Shown here: positions 52,438 through 61,200 of the stretch, one piece after another | Numbering within the stretch: position 1 is the stretch's first letter | How the letters are laid out: the number at the start of each line of letters is the position of its first letter | Assembly (NCBI GenBank): GCA_964654135.1 | Contig: CAZZHV010000001.1 | Span: 1 to 64,000 of the forward strand | Direction of reading: 5' to 3' | Source: CAMLQK01 sp964654135 | Lineage (GTDB): Bacteria > Patescibacteriota > Saccharimonadia > Saccharimonadales > UBA4665 | DNA: 64,000 bases | The notes under the pieces: model-generated | What the model saw: the letters and a program-made list of their open reading frames with translations, nothing else | The model's database searches: none | Told to the model about the DNA's origin: nothing | Made by a program: the position numbers and the translations under genes

Positions 52438-53034
52438 ATGGCAGTAGATATTGCAGAAATCAAGCGCTTGCGCGAACTTACTGGTGTTGGCATGACCGAC
52501 GCTAAAAAAGCTCTCGAAGCTGCTGAAGGTGACTTTGACAAGGCTCTTGCAGAAATGCGCAAGAAAGGTCTTACTAAGGCCGAAAAGAAGGGTGAGCGCG
52601 AAGCTCGCGAAGGTTTGATCGAAAGCTACGTACACGGTGGTCGCATCGGTGTATTGCTCGAAATCAACTGTGAAACCGACTTTGTTACTCGCACTGATGG
52701 CTTTAAGGAATTGGCACACGATGTTGCTATGCACGTCGCTGCTGCTGCTCCAGAATACGTATCTATCGAAGACGTAGCTGCCGAAGAGCGCGAACGTGTT
52801 GCCGCTGAGTTTACCGAAAAGGCAAAGACCGAAGGTAAGCCAGCTGACATGCTCGAAAAAATTGTTGAAGGCCAGATCAAGAAGTACTTCGCTGAGAAGT
52901 GTCTTCTCGACCAGCCATACATCAAGAACCCTGACCAAACTGTTGGTGAGTACCTCAAAGAGAACATCGCAAAATTGGGCGAGAACATCATTGTTCGCCG
53001 CTTTGAGCGCATGGCTCTTGGTGAAGTTGCCTAA
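52438..53034 (+). CDS. tsf: Elongation factor Ts
   Basis: A 198-residue nucleotide exchange factor for EF-Tu. The UBA-like N-terminus (LRELTGVGMTDAKKAL) and the TDFV motif in INCETDFVTRTDGFKE are clear. It has a single shortened core domain, like chloroplast and thermophile EF-Ts, and is shorter than the E. coli protein (283 aa). It is co-transcribed with rpsB, 20 bases downstream. Confidence 0.96.
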   Translation: MAVDIAEIKRLRELTGVGMTDAKKALEAAEGDFDKALAEMRKKGLTKAEKKGEREAREGLIESYVHGGRIGVLLEINCETDFVTRTDGFKELAHDVAMHVAAAAPEYVSIEDVAAEERERVAAEFTEKAKTEGKPADMLEKIVEGQIKKYFAEKCLLDQPYIKNPDQTVGEYLKENIAKLGENIIVRRFERMALGEVA

Positions 53035-53052
53035 GGTAACTTCGTAAAACTT

Positions 53053-53082
53053 AAACCGCCTCGTATAACCGGGGCGGTTTTT
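53053..53082 (+). terminator. Terminator after tsf
   Basis: AAACCGCC and GGCGGTTT pair, followed by a short T-run. A TACAAT at about 53086-53091 then starts the frr unit. Confidence 0.8.
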
Positions 53083-53115
53083 GGTATACAATGTCTAAAG
53101 AAAAGGAATAGGTAT

Positions 53116-53667
53116 ATGGATATTAAACAGTTCGAAGAGAAAATGAAGCAGACAGTCGTCTTCTTTGGCGAAGACGTCAAAAAGGTGCGTACTGGTCGTG
53201 CACATCCAAGCATGCTTGACGGAATCATGGTAACTGCATACGGTGCACCAATGCCACTAATCCAAGTAGCTAATGTGACCGCACCAGAGGCGCAACTACT
53301 TCAGATTACCCCGTTTGACCCTAGTAATTTGCAGGCAATCGCAAGCGCGATTCGCGACAATCCTACCTTGGGACTTAACCCAAGCGATGACGGCCGTGTT
53401 GTGCGCGTACCAATTCCTGCATTAAACGAAGAGCGCCGTCGCGAATACGTTAAGGTTCTAAACGGCAAAGTTGAGGACTCAATGGTCCGTCTTCGCGGTA
53501 TTCGTCACGATGCCATGGACGCTATCTCGGGTGCCAAAAAAGACAAAGCAATCGGCGAAGATGACGCAAAGCGTCTCGAGAAGCAAGTCGATGAAGCTAT
53601 GAACAAGGCTCGTACCGAGGTCGAGGCAGCTGCCAAGGCTAAAGAAGCCGAAATTATGACTGTCTAA
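53116..53667 (+). CDS. frr: Ribosome recycling factor
   Basis: A 183-residue protein with RRF features: VRTGRAHPSMLDGI, PSNLQAIASAIRDNPTLGLNP, VRVPIPALNEERRREYVK, and the C-terminal helix region with DAKRLEKQVDEAMNKA. It splits ribosomes after termination. An AAAGGAATA ribosome-binding site precedes the ATG. Confidence 0.97.
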   Translation: MDIKQFEEKMKQTVVFFGEDVKKVRTGRAHPSMLDGIMVTAYGAPMPLIQVANVTAPEAQLLQITPFDPSNLQAIASAIRDNPTLGLNPSDDGRVVRVPIPALNEERRREYVKVLNGKVEDSMVRLRGIRHDAMDAISGAKKDKAIGEDDAKRLEKQVDEAMNKARTEVEAAAKAKEAEIMTV

Positions 53668-53699
53668 ACGGCAGATCTACGAAAAACCACAACAATAAA

Positions 53700-53731
53700 T
53701 AGCCAGAGCGTAAAAACCTCTGGCTATTTTT
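53700..53731 (+). terminator. Terminator after frr
   Basis: TAGCCAGAG and CTCTGGCTA form a perfect 9-bp stem followed by TTTTT. Confidence 0.9.
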
Positions 53732-53760
53732 GGGCATGATTAATGTACAATAGTAATAAC

Positions 53761-54462
53761 ATGGGTGAACCAGTAGACATATCGGTGCCGCAGCACGTCG
53801 GTTTTATCCTCGATGGTAATCGAAGGTGGGCGCGTGAGCACGGCATGCCAGTCATTGAAGGCCATCGTCAAGGCGTCAAGGCGCTTAAGCGTGTTATTAA
53901 GTCATCTATAAAGCACGGTGTTCGCTACGTATCGGCATACGTTTTCTCAACTGAAAATTGGAAGCGCGACCGCGACGAAGTTAAGCAACTGATGCGTCTT
54001 TTTATGTGGATTATGAAGCATGAAGTCAAAGAGCTGAACCGTGAGGGTATTCGCTTGCGAGTTATTGGCTCCAAGGCTCAGCTGGGGCATGCACTAGTTC
54101 GTGCTATTCACGAAGCAGAAGAACTTACCAAAGATAATGATAGAGGCACGGTGCTATTGTGTCTCGATTACGGCGGACAACAAGAAATTGTAGATGCAGT
54201 TAAGCGTATCGCTGAGTTGGGTTACAACCCTGATGATATAACTCCTCAACTTATCTCAAAATTTCTCTATGCGCCAGATGTCCCCCCTGTTGATTTGGTT
54301 GTTCGTACATCTGGCGAGCAGCGCATTAGCAATTTCTTGCTTTGGGAGTCTGCGTACAGCGAACTCCTCTTTGATAAGGTTCACTGGCCAGATTTTGATG
54401 AAAAACATCTCGAGAAGGCACTCGAAGAATATGCTAATCGCCAACGGAGGTTCGGGAAATAA
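53761..54462 (+). CDS. uppS: Isoprenyl (undecaprenyl) diphosphate synthase
   Basis: A 233-residue cis-prenyltransferase making the lipid carrier for wall polymers. FILDGNRRWAREHGMP is the substrate-binding motif with catalytic Asp; AYVFSTENWKR and the C-terminal RTSGEQRISNFLLWE, then SELLF, match the family. The ATG at 53761 lies 9 bases after TACAAT with no Shine-Dalgarno; an in-frame ATG at 53743 lies before that box. The next gene's ATG overlaps its TAA stop. It supplies the carrier used by LCP-type transferases. Confidence 0.95.
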   Translation: MGEPVDISVPQHVGFILDGNRRWAREHGMPVIEGHRQGVKALKRVIKSSIKHGVRYVSAYVFSTENWKRDRDEVKQLMRLFMWIMKHEVKELNREGIRLRVIGSKAQLGHALVRAIHEAEELTKDNDRGTVLLCLDYGGQQEIVDAVKRIAELGYNPDDITPQLISKFLYAPDVPPVDLVVRTSGEQRISNFLLWESAYSELLFDKVHWPDFDEKHLEKALEEYANRQRRFGK

Positions 54463-55589
54463 TGTCAGTATTTTTGCTTATTGTAGGTTTGCTCTTATTT
54501 GTAGGGCTTGTTGTGGTTCATGAATTTGGTCATTTTATTGCAGCACGTCGGGGTGGGGTAGATGTCGAAGAATTCGGCATTGGTTTTCCACCGCGCGCCT
54601 GGGGAAAAAAGACCAAAGGTGGCTTTATTTTTAGCCTTAACTGGCTGCCAATTGGTGGGTTCGTAAAGCTAAAGGGCGAGCACGATTCCGATCGTGAGCC
54701 AGGCAGTTTTGGCGCCGCCAGTCTTAGTACCAAAGTAAAAGTTATGCTTGCTGGCGTGGGCATGAACTTGCTGGCTGCATTTGTGATTTTGACCGTGCTT
54801 TCATGGGTCGGCATGCCCCAGTTACTTGACAACCAGTTCAGCGTTAAAAGTGATGCTCATATTGCACGTCAGGAAGTGCTCGTCGGATACATCGAAAAGG
54901 ATTCTCCAGCTGCAAAAGCCGGCCTAAAAGTTCGCGATCATCTTATTTCTTTTAGCTCCGTAACCGATGGCACCAAAAAGGTTCAAACCGCTGCGTCATT
55001 GCCAAGCGTAACCAAATCTATGGCCGGCGAACAAGTTGTTATTACATACCAGCGCGAAGGTAAGCAACACACTGCAAAAACTCATCTTTTGAGTGATACG
55101 CAGGTTGCTGCAAGCAAGAAGACTTCGCAGCCAAAGGGATACCTTGGCATTTCTCCGACCGAGTATAAACTAACTCGTGCTACGTGGTCTGCTCCTGTGG
55201 TTGCAATTGGTACTATGGGGCAGTTTACGGTTGCCACATTCCAGGGTCTCGGCACGGCGTTAAATGCGCTCTTTCATGGCCAGGGAACTAAAGCTTCACA
55301 ACAAGTTTCTGGTCCTGTAGGCATTGTGGTTCTCCTTAAGGACGGTAGCTTGCTCGGCTATCAATTTATGCTCATGATAATCGCGATCATCTCGCTCACA
55401 CTTGCCATTATGAACGTGTTGCCGATTCCCGCGCTTGACGGCGGCCGCTTATTCGTTACGCTCATTGCTCGAGCTCTCGGCGAGCCGCTCACTGAACAGG
55501 CTGAGGAGCGAATCTACGGTGCTGGCTTTGCGGTACTTATGCTTCTTGTAGTTGTAATAACCATTGTCGATGTCAAACGATACTTCTAG
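54462..55589 (+). CDS. rseP: RseP-like site-2 zinc metalloprotease (M50)
   Basis: A 375-residue intramembrane protease. The first helix holds HEFGH (VVVHEFGHFIAARR, residues about 22-35), the zinc and catalytic motif; NVLPIPALDGGRL near the C-terminus gives the third ligand. A PDZ domain (SPAAKAGLKVRDHLI) lies between. It cleaves membrane-bound anti-sigma factors or signal-peptide remnants in other bacteria. Its ATG overlaps the uppS stop (TAATG), and the CPBP gene overlaps its end. Confidence 0.92.
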   Translation: MSVFLLIVGLLLFVGLVVVHEFGHFIAARRGGVDVEEFGIGFPPRAWGKKTKGGFIFSLNWLPIGGFVKLKGEHDSDREPGSFGAASLSTKVKVMLAGVGMNLLAAFVILTVLSWVGMPQLLDNQFSVKSDAHIARQEVLVGYIEKDSPAAKAGLKVRDHLISFSSVTDGTKKVQTAASLPSVTKSMAGEQVVITYQREGKQHTAKTHLLSDTQVAASKKTSQPKGYLGISPTEYKLTRATWSAPVVAIGTMGQFTVATFQGLGTALNALFHGQGTKASQQVSGPVGIVVLLKDGSLLGYQFMLMIIAIISLTLAIMNVLPIPALDGGRLFVTLIARALGEPLTEQAEERIYGAGFAVLMLLVVVITIVDVKRYF

Positions 55590-56352
55590 CGACCCAGTTC
55601 AGACTGAGCCTGAGACAATTAAGGCTCCGTGGAGTCCTCTGTACGCCATTCTTGGAAGTATCGGTGTATTTCTCGGCTCACTATGGATTACGCAAATCGT
55701 TGTGTCAGCATTTATTCAGGCTAATGGCTGGACCAAGGAACACGTTGCTTATACGTTTAACCATACGGTAGCTGCGCAATTTTGGAGTATTCTAACTGCC
55801 GAAACAGCAACCTTGGCACTGTTGTGGGTCGCTGTCATGCGCTATCCGCGAGAGCTTTGGCAAAAGGGTATTGGTCTGCGCCGTCTCAAATGGCGTGATT
55901 TAGGATTTACAATTCTTGGCGTTGTGGCGTACATTGGCGTGTACACTGTTGTGCTTACCGCGATCAGTAGTTTCTTCAAAGTTAATACCGATCAGGCGCA
56001 AGAACTCGGATTTGACCACGTTGTGGGCACCACAAATCTGATGCTAACATTCGCAAGCCTTGTTATTTTGCCCCCAATTGTCGAAGAAATTATGTTCCGT
56101 GGGTTTCTGTACGGCGGTTTGCGCAACAAACTACATTTTATACCTGCAGCACTTATCACTAGTGTTATATTTGCTATCCCACATTCAGCTGAAAGCAGTC
56201 AGGGCATTCTTTGGATCGCGGCTATCGATACATTCTCATTGTCACTTGTTTTATGTTATTTACGTGAGAAAACTGGCGCCGTTTACGCTGGTATCGGTCT
56301 ACACGCTATCAAAAACGCCATCGCTTTTGCGGCACTGTATTTATTCCGCTAG
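55570..56352 (+). CDS. CPBP (CAAX-type) intramembrane metalloprotease
   Basis: A 260-residue membrane protein with about seven or eight helices. Active-site signatures of the CPBP/Abi family: PPIVEEIMFRGFLYG (EExxxR), FAIPHSAES with His, and a C-terminal GLHAIKNAIAF. The substrate is unknown; family members process peptides or prenylated proteins. The ATG at 55570 lies in the end of rseP, overlapping by 20 bases, and follows an in-frame TTG. Confidence 0.88.
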   Translation: MSNDTSSDPVQTEPETIKAPWSPLYAILGSIGVFLGSLWITQIVVSAFIQANGWTKEHVAYTFNHTVAAQFWSILTAETATLALLWVAVMRYPRELWQKGIGLRRLKWRDLGFTILGVVAYIGVYTVVLTAISSFFKVNTDQAQELGFDHVVGTTNLMLTFASLVILPPIVEEIMFRGFLYGGLRNKLHFIPAALITSVIFAIPHSAESSQGILWIAAIDTFSLSLVLCYLREKTGAVYAGIGLHAIKNAIAFAALYLFR

Positions 56353-56513
56353 GACAAAGAGTTGTTTTATAGGGCAGGTACGCTATAATTTAAGCCAAGA
56401 TTATGCGAAACATATGCTGCATTACTGGTCCAATGCTCGTTCCGGCCCCACGGCCGTAATTTCTTTTTGCCAAAACTATTAACCGTAATGTCCTATCAGA
56501 AGGAGTAATGACC

Positions 56514-57791
56514 ATGAAAATGTCGCAACTATTCACAAAAACAAGCAAAAACGTACCTGCCGATGAAACCGCTAAGAATGCCCAGCTTCTTATCCAGGCA
56601 GGGTACGTACACAAAGAGATGGCCGGGGTTTACGCGTATCTGCCGCTCGGTAAACGCGTACTCGACAACATTGCAGACATTGTCCGCGAAGAAATGAACG
56701 CAGTCGGAGGCCAAGAAGTACAAATGACCGTACTCCAGCCAAAAGACATCTTCGAAAAAACCGATCGTTGGGACGACAAAAAGGTAGATAACTGGTTTAA
56801 AACCAAACTTGCCAATGGCACCGAGCTCGGCATGGGCCTTACCCACGAAGAACCAATTGTCGATGCAATGAAAGACTTTATCAGCTCATACAAAGACCTG
56901 CCTGTATCTGTTTACCAGATACAAAACAAGTTCCGCAATGAGTTACGCGCTAAGAGCGGTTTGCTCCGCGGTCGCGAATTTGTCATGAAAGATATGTACA
57001 CTTTTGCGCGCAACCAAGAAGAGCATGACAAGATTTATGAAGAGATTGCAGCCGCATATGCTCGTGTGTATGATAGACTCGGTATCGGTGACATTACCTA
57101 CCGCACCTACGCCGACGGTGGAATCTTTACTAAGAAGTTTAGCGATGAATTCCAGACAATCAGCCCTATTGGCGAAGATACCATCTGGGTACACGAAGGC
57201 AAAAAGATTGCTTTTAACGAAGAAATTATGAGCGACGAAACGCTCGAAAAAATGGGCGTTAAGCGTGAAGAATTAGTAGAGAAGCGCGGTGTCGAAGTTG
57301 GTAACATCTTCCCACTCGAAAGCAAATATTCAGACGCACTAGAGCTCTTTTACAGCGACGAAAATGGTGATCAACAGTCTATTATTATGGGGTGTTACGG
57401 TATTGGTATTAGCCGTTTGGTTGGTATGCTTGCTGAGCAATTTTCAGATGAAAAAGGCCTTGTATGGCCAGAGAATGTTGCGCCTTTCAAGGCAATCATC
57501 AGTCAATTAGGGGATGATGAGACTGTCGCGCAACATGCGTATGATATGTATCAAAAGTTGACGGCCGCAGGTGTTTCGGTATTATATGATGACCGTACAG
57601 ATGCGAGACCTGGAGAGAAGTTTGCGGATGCCGATTTGCTCGGTATTCCGTATCGCATTATTGTAAGTGCCAAAACGGTTGCAGAAGGCAAGTATGAGGT
57701 CAAGAAGCGCACGAGCGCAGAAGCCGAAATGCTTACAATTTCAGATGTAATAAATCTAACGGCTAAAAAGAGTGCTGACTTGGTACAGTAA
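56514..57791 (+). CDS. proS: Prolyl-tRNA synthetase, short form without editing insertion
   Basis: A 425-residue class II enzyme. Motif 1 region contains GVYAYLPLGKRVLDNI; motif 2 is QNKFRNELRAKSGLLRGREF; motif 3 contains IIMGCYGIGISRLVG; the anticodon-binding domain ends the protein. The roughly 180-residue INS editing domain of E. coli ProRS is missing between motifs 2 and 3, so the enzyme may rely on separate editing factors. The ATG at 56514 is 10 bases from AAGGAG; the ATG at 56508 is too close. A TATAAT promoter near 56383-56388 gives a leader of about 110 nt; I see no T-box in it. Confidence 0.95.
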   Translation: MKMSQLFTKTSKNVPADETAKNAQLLIQAGYVHKEMAGVYAYLPLGKRVLDNIADIVREEMNAVGGQEVQMTVLQPKDIFEKTDRWDDKKVDNWFKTKLANGTELGMGLTHEEPIVDAMKDFISSYKDLPVSVYQIQNKFRNELRAKSGLLRGREFVMKDMYTFARNQEEHDKIYEEIAAAYARVYDRLGIGDITYRTYADGGIFTKKFSDEFQTISPIGEDTIWVHEGKKIAFNEEIMSDETLEKMGVKREELVEKRGVEVGNIFPLESKYSDALELFYSDENGDQQSIIMGCYGIGISRLVGMLAEQFSDEKGLVWPENVAPFKAIISQLGDDETVAQHAYDMYQKLTAAGVSVLYDDRTDARPGEKFADADLLGIPYRIIVSAKTVAEGKYEVKKRTSAEAEMLTISDVINLTAKKSADLVQ

Positions 57792-57847
57792 CTTCGACGA
57801 AGCTACTAACCTCAGATCGAACAGCACGAATTAAGGAGAAACTGATA

Positions 57848-58312
57848 ATGAAGAAACAATTCCACTTGACCCAATCTGGTGTCGATGAACTTAAGGCAGA
57901 ACTTGTCGAATTAACTGGCTTGCGCTCAGAGATTGCTGACCGCATCAAGACTGCACGCGAGTTTGGTGACTTGGGCGAAAACATGGAGTACACCGCTGCT
58001 CGCCAAGACCAAGAACGTAACGAAGCTCGTATTTCCGAGATCGAACACATTCTTGCAAACGTTCAAGTAATTACTGCGCCTAAAACTGATGGCAAAGTTG
58101 TGCTTGGATCAACTGTTGAACTTAAGGGCAAGGACGGCAAGGCTACGAAGCAGTTCCAAGTTGTTGGTACTGTCGAAGCTGACCCTCTTAACGGTAAGAT
58201 CTCAGACGAATCACCAATCGGTCAGGCGTTACTTGGTAAGAAGGAAGGTGAGGAAGTCGAAATTAAGACTCCTGTAGACACCTCTGTTTACCTCATCGCC
58301 GACATCAGCTAA
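57848..58312 (+). CDS. greA: Transcription elongation factor GreA
   Basis: A 154-residue factor that stimulates RNA cleavage by stalled RNA polymerase. The N-terminal coiled coil (LTQSGVDELKAELVEL, EFGDLGENMEYTAARQDQ with the acidic tip residues) and the C-terminal FKBP-like part (ISDESPIGQALLGKKEGEEV) are complete. AAGGAGAAA precedes the ATG. A terminator follows. Confidence 0.96.
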   Translation: MKKQFHLTQSGVDELKAELVELTGLRSEIADRIKTAREFGDLGENMEYTAARQDQERNEARISEIEHILANVQVITAPKTDGKVVLGSTVELKGKDGKATKQFQVVGTVEADPLNGKISDESPIGQALLGKKEGEEVEIKTPVDTSVYLIADIS

Positions 58313-58331
58313 TTCCTAGATGCTGTTCGAT

Positions 58332-58362
58332 AAGCACCTCTGCTACTCGCAGGGGTGCTTTT
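58332..58362 (+). terminator. Terminator after greA
   Basis: AAGCACC(T) and (G)GGTGCTT pair around a CTGC/GCAG inner stem, followed by TTTT. Confidence 0.88.
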
Positions 58363-58366
58363 GTAG

Positions 58367-58395
58367 TTGATGATATTATTTTTTGATTGTATAAT
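58367..58395 (+). promoter_or_regulatory. Promoter of GC-rich gene C
   Basis: TTGATG, a 17-base spacer and a perfect TATAAT, beginning right after the greA terminator in AT-rich sequence. The leader contains CGAGTTC/GAACCTCG and AACAC/GTGTT stems (about 58399-58437) and an AGAAGGGA ribosome-binding site. Confidence 0.75.
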
Positions 58396-58470
58396 ATGCG
58401 AGTTCAACACAGCCAGTGTTGCTACGAACCTCGACAAGTGAGAAGTAGACCCAGAAGGGAAACCACAGTC

Positions 58471-59376
58471 ATGCTAAGCGATGGTCGCACCCCCGACACG
58501 TCGAAGTCCTCCGAGGAGTTCCTTGCTGCCGCAACTGCACGCCACCGTCAGCTCCCGATGATGCCGCAGAGCATCCTCAGCGCGCTGCTCGCCAACCCCG
58601 TCGTCGCCAGCGCTGTCATCGTCATCACCGATGCGGACGGCAACAAGGTCGCGCCGGCTTTCCAGCTCGACACGGGGCTGCGTCTGCGCCGCTCGGTGTT
58701 CTACGTGAACAGCGTCACGATCGCCCCGCAGCACCCGCACGACATGCTCGACTGGTGGATCCAGCCGAACACACACCTGGAGGACGGCAAGTCTCCGCGA
58801 AACCTGCTCGGTACCGCCGAGGAGAGGCGAGTGATGGAGCTCATCGAACTTGCGTTCGACATGGCAGAAGCCATCCCGGGCCTCAACAAGCACTACGACC
58901 GCTACATGGTGGACCCCACCGCGGCCGAGAACAAGGCGATCCGCGAGGAACGTCGCAAGCAGCAGCTCGCCCGTCAGGTCCAGTTGCTCGCCCAGGTCGA
59001 CATGCTCCCCATCGCCGACACCATCAAGGTGCTCAAGGGTGCACCGGAGCACGTCATCTTCCTGCTGGACTCGCACTCCGCAACCATCAAGGTCCCGGCC
59101 TTCCAGTTCACCCGCAACAGCGATGGCGACCTGGTGCCAAACCCCAAGGTCCAGGAGGTCCACAGCGTCAAGGGCGGCTACATCGGTCTCCCGAACCTCA
59201 ACATCAACAGTGCGTGGGACCTCATCGACTGGTGGTACAACTGCCAGATGAAGCTCGACGCCAGCGACCCCACCGAACCCGAGTTCGTCCCGATCAGCAT
59301 CGTCCACGACGACGGCAAGCTCGATCTGCTGATCGACTGGATCAAGGGCTGGGCGGACGAGGTGTCATACGGCTGA
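58471..59376 (+). CDS. GC-rich foreign gene C; duplicated antitoxin-like (Xre/MbcA/ParS-type) domains
   Basis: A 301-residue protein in GC-rich codons, ending in TGA. It holds two similar halves: in each, a hydrophobic strand and PAFQ(L/F) are followed by a segment ending in L(I)DWW. The first half, HDMLDWWIQPNTHLEDGKSP with RNLLG after it, resembles the toxin-binding domain (formerly DUF2384) of Xre/MbcA/ParS antitoxins. No helix-turn-helix and no RES toxin gene are visible. The start at 58471 follows AGAAGGGA by 10 bases. Probably acquired from an actinobacterium or its mobile elements. Domain call tentative. Confidence 0.5.
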   Translation: MLSDGRTPDTSKSSEEFLAAATARHRQLPMMPQSILSALLANPVVASAVIVITDADGNKVAPAFQLDTGLRLRRSVFYVNSVTIAPQHPHDMLDWWIQPNTHLEDGKSPRNLLGTAEERRVMELIELAFDMAEAIPGLNKHYDRYMVDPTAAENKAIREERRKQQLARQVQLLAQVDMLPIADTIKVLKGAPEHVIFLLDSHSATIKVPAFQFTRNSDGDLVPNPKVQEVHSVKGGYIGLPNLNINSAWDLIDWWYNCQMKLDASDPTEPEFVPISIVHDDGKLDLLIDWIKGWADEVSYG

Positions 59377-59536
59377 CGCCTTCTATGGTGACTCGTTCAC
59401 CGTAGGTGACACTGCTGTGTGATGTCAGGAGGGGCGGGTAGGTGTGTCGCACATGCGATGCTTTAACGGCTTTGCCGTACTACCCGCTACCTTCTTCAAT
59501 TACTTCTCCTTGTCATCTCACACGAAAATTGTTAAG
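59377..59536 (+). other. Structured region after gene C
   Basis: No gene seen. GCGGGTAG (59434-59441) pairs with CTACCCGC (59480-59487) and encloses two smaller stems, TCGCA-TGCGA and CGGC-GCCG, forming a branched structure. As with genes A and B, a prominent hairpin follows the GC-rich coding sequence. Confidence 0.5.
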
Positions 59537-59537
59537 G

Positions 59538-59559
59538 CCTCCTGCAAAGGAGGTTTTTT
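59538..59559 (+). terminator. Terminator before lysS
   Basis: CCTCCT and AGGAGG form a short perfect stem with a GCAA tetraloop, followed by six Ts. Confidence 0.88.
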
Positions 59560-59623
59560 GGTATCACGTCATCTATCCCTACATCTGTAAACGTGGTAAA
59601 ATAACACCCAAAGGATTATAAAA

Positions 59624-61162
59624 ATGAATTGGTTAAATCAAATTGTAGACGAGTTGGTTGCTCGCCACCCAGAAGGCGAGATTTTAATTGAATCTGGTTC
59701 GGCCCCATCAGGCTCGTACCACTTAGGTCATTTGCGCGAGTTTTTGACTCCTGACGCAATCTACGTTGAGCTGAAACGTCGTGGGCGCGACGCGCGCCAT
59801 ATTCACTTTGTAGATGATCTTGATGCTTTCCGCAAGGTTCCTCATAACGTCTCTGCTGAGTACGAGCAGTACCTTGGCATACCTCTGTGCGATATTCCGG
59901 CTCCTGACGGATCTGATCGTTCATACGCAGACTACTTCCTTGGTGATGTGCAGAAAGTGTGCGATATCTTGGGTATTGAACTCGAATTTGTACGTTCCTA
60001 CGAAAAGTACCGATCTGGCTTTGACGTGCCAGCTATCGAACTTGTCATGAGCAACCTCGCAGCCGTTCGTAACGCTATTCAAACTGCTTCAAACCGTCAA
60101 TTGGACGAAGATTGGGTGCCAATTCAGATTCTTGTTGACGGCCGTTTTAAGAATCGCAAATATCTTGGAATGGATACCGAAAGTAAGACCATCCGTTTTG
60201 TTAACGCAGATGGCAGCGAAGGCACAGCAGACTACACTAAGGGCGAAGTAAAGCTCGACTGGCGTCTTGATTGGCCAACTCACTGGTGGCTGCAGAATGT
60301 TCATGTGGAGCCATTCGGCCGTGATCACTCGTCTGCAGGTAGTTCTTACGACACCGGCGCACAGCTAATGCACGATGTCTTTAAAGCTGAGCCACCAATT
60401 CCAGTGCCATACGATTTCATTAACATGGCAGGTGATACAAAAAAGATGAGCGCGAGCAAGGGCACTGGCTTAACTGCGGTTGAGGCTGCAGAAATCATGC
60501 CAGCAGAAGTTATGCGCTATTTTGTACTACGCGCTCCTGCCAACAAACTCCTGCATTTCGATCCTGTTAACGGGCTCATCCAACTTATGGATGAATTTGC
60601 AGCTCTTGCTGCTAAACCCGACTCCGAAAAAACCGACTCCGAAAAGCAGCTTCTTTATATTTGTACTCACGGCCAGAAGACCAAGACAGTTAGCCGCGTG
60701 CCATTTTCGCACTTGGTTGCAAGCTACCAAGCATCGCTCAAAAATGTCGAAAAAACCCTCGAGGTTATTAAGCGTACCGAGCACGCACAGGCCGCCGAAG
60801 AAGATGCCGAGATTATCAAGCGTGAGCTACAGTTTATTGATGCTTGGCTCGAAAGGCGTGCGCCAGAAGACGTTAAGTTTGCATTGACCGAAACCATCGA
60901 TATTAGTCAGTTTACTGATCAAGAGCAGAACTTCCTAAAGAAGCTCGGCGAAAAAGTAGCGACTGCTCCAGTCGATGCTGATGGCGCTTGGTTCCACGAC
61001 GCTACGTATGAACTCAAAGATGAGCTCGGCCTTGCTCCAAAAGAGATGTTTACGACACTGTATCGTGCGCTCATTGGTAAAACTTCCGGACCTCGCGCTG
61101 GTTGGTTCTTGAGCATTTTGCCACGAGACTGGCTGGTTGAGCGCCTACAGCTCCGCGATTAA
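59624..61162 (+). CDS. lysS: Lysyl-tRNA synthetase, class I
   Basis: A 512-residue class I enzyme. The HIGH-type motif is GSAPSGSYHLGHLREF (residues about 25-40) and the KMSKS motif is KKMSASKGTGL; HFVDDLDAFRKVP and HSSAGSSYDTG are typical of the archaeal-type LysRS (LysK). Most bacteria use the unrelated class II LysRS; class I is known from archaea, spirochaetes, alphaproteobacteria and some others. A TAAAAT and AAAGGAT precede the ATG. It begins a plus-strand unit running after gene C. Confidence 0.93.
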   Translation: MNWLNQIVDELVARHPEGEILIESGSAPSGSYHLGHLREFLTPDAIYVELKRRGRDARHIHFVDDLDAFRKVPHNVSAEYEQYLGIPLCDIPAPDGSDRSYADYFLGDVQKVCDILGIELEFVRSYEKYRSGFDVPAIELVMSNLAAVRNAIQTASNRQLDEDWVPIQILVDGRFKNRKYLGMDTESKTIRFVNADGSEGTADYTKGEVKLDWRLDWPTHWWLQNVHVEPFGRDHSSAGSSYDTGAQLMHDVFKAEPPIPVPYDFINMAGDTKKMSASKGTGLTAVEAAEIMPAEVMRYFVLRAPANKLLHFDPVNGLIQLMDEFAALAAKPDSEKTDSEKQLLYICTHGQKTKTVSRVPFSHLVASYQASLKNVEKTLEVIKRTEHAQAAEEDAEIIKRELQFIDAWLERRAPEDVKFALTETIDISQFTDQEQNFLKKLGEKVATAPVDADGAWFHDATYELKDELGLAPKEMFTTLYRALIGKTSGPRAGWFLSILPRDWLVERLQLRD

Positions 61163-61200
61163 CTCTTTTTGCTGCGTACCGTATGGTACAATTACCAGCA

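Noticed and set aside
56389..56513. proS leader considered as a T-box
   Set aside because: No TGGNACCGCG-type element; only a small GGCC-CCAC-GGCC stem is visible.
58474..59307. Antisense 277-codon frame over GC-rich gene C
   Set aside because: Low-complexity Val/Asp/Leu/Glu composition of an antisense shadow; the plus frame has a promoter, ribosome-binding site and domain-like repeats.
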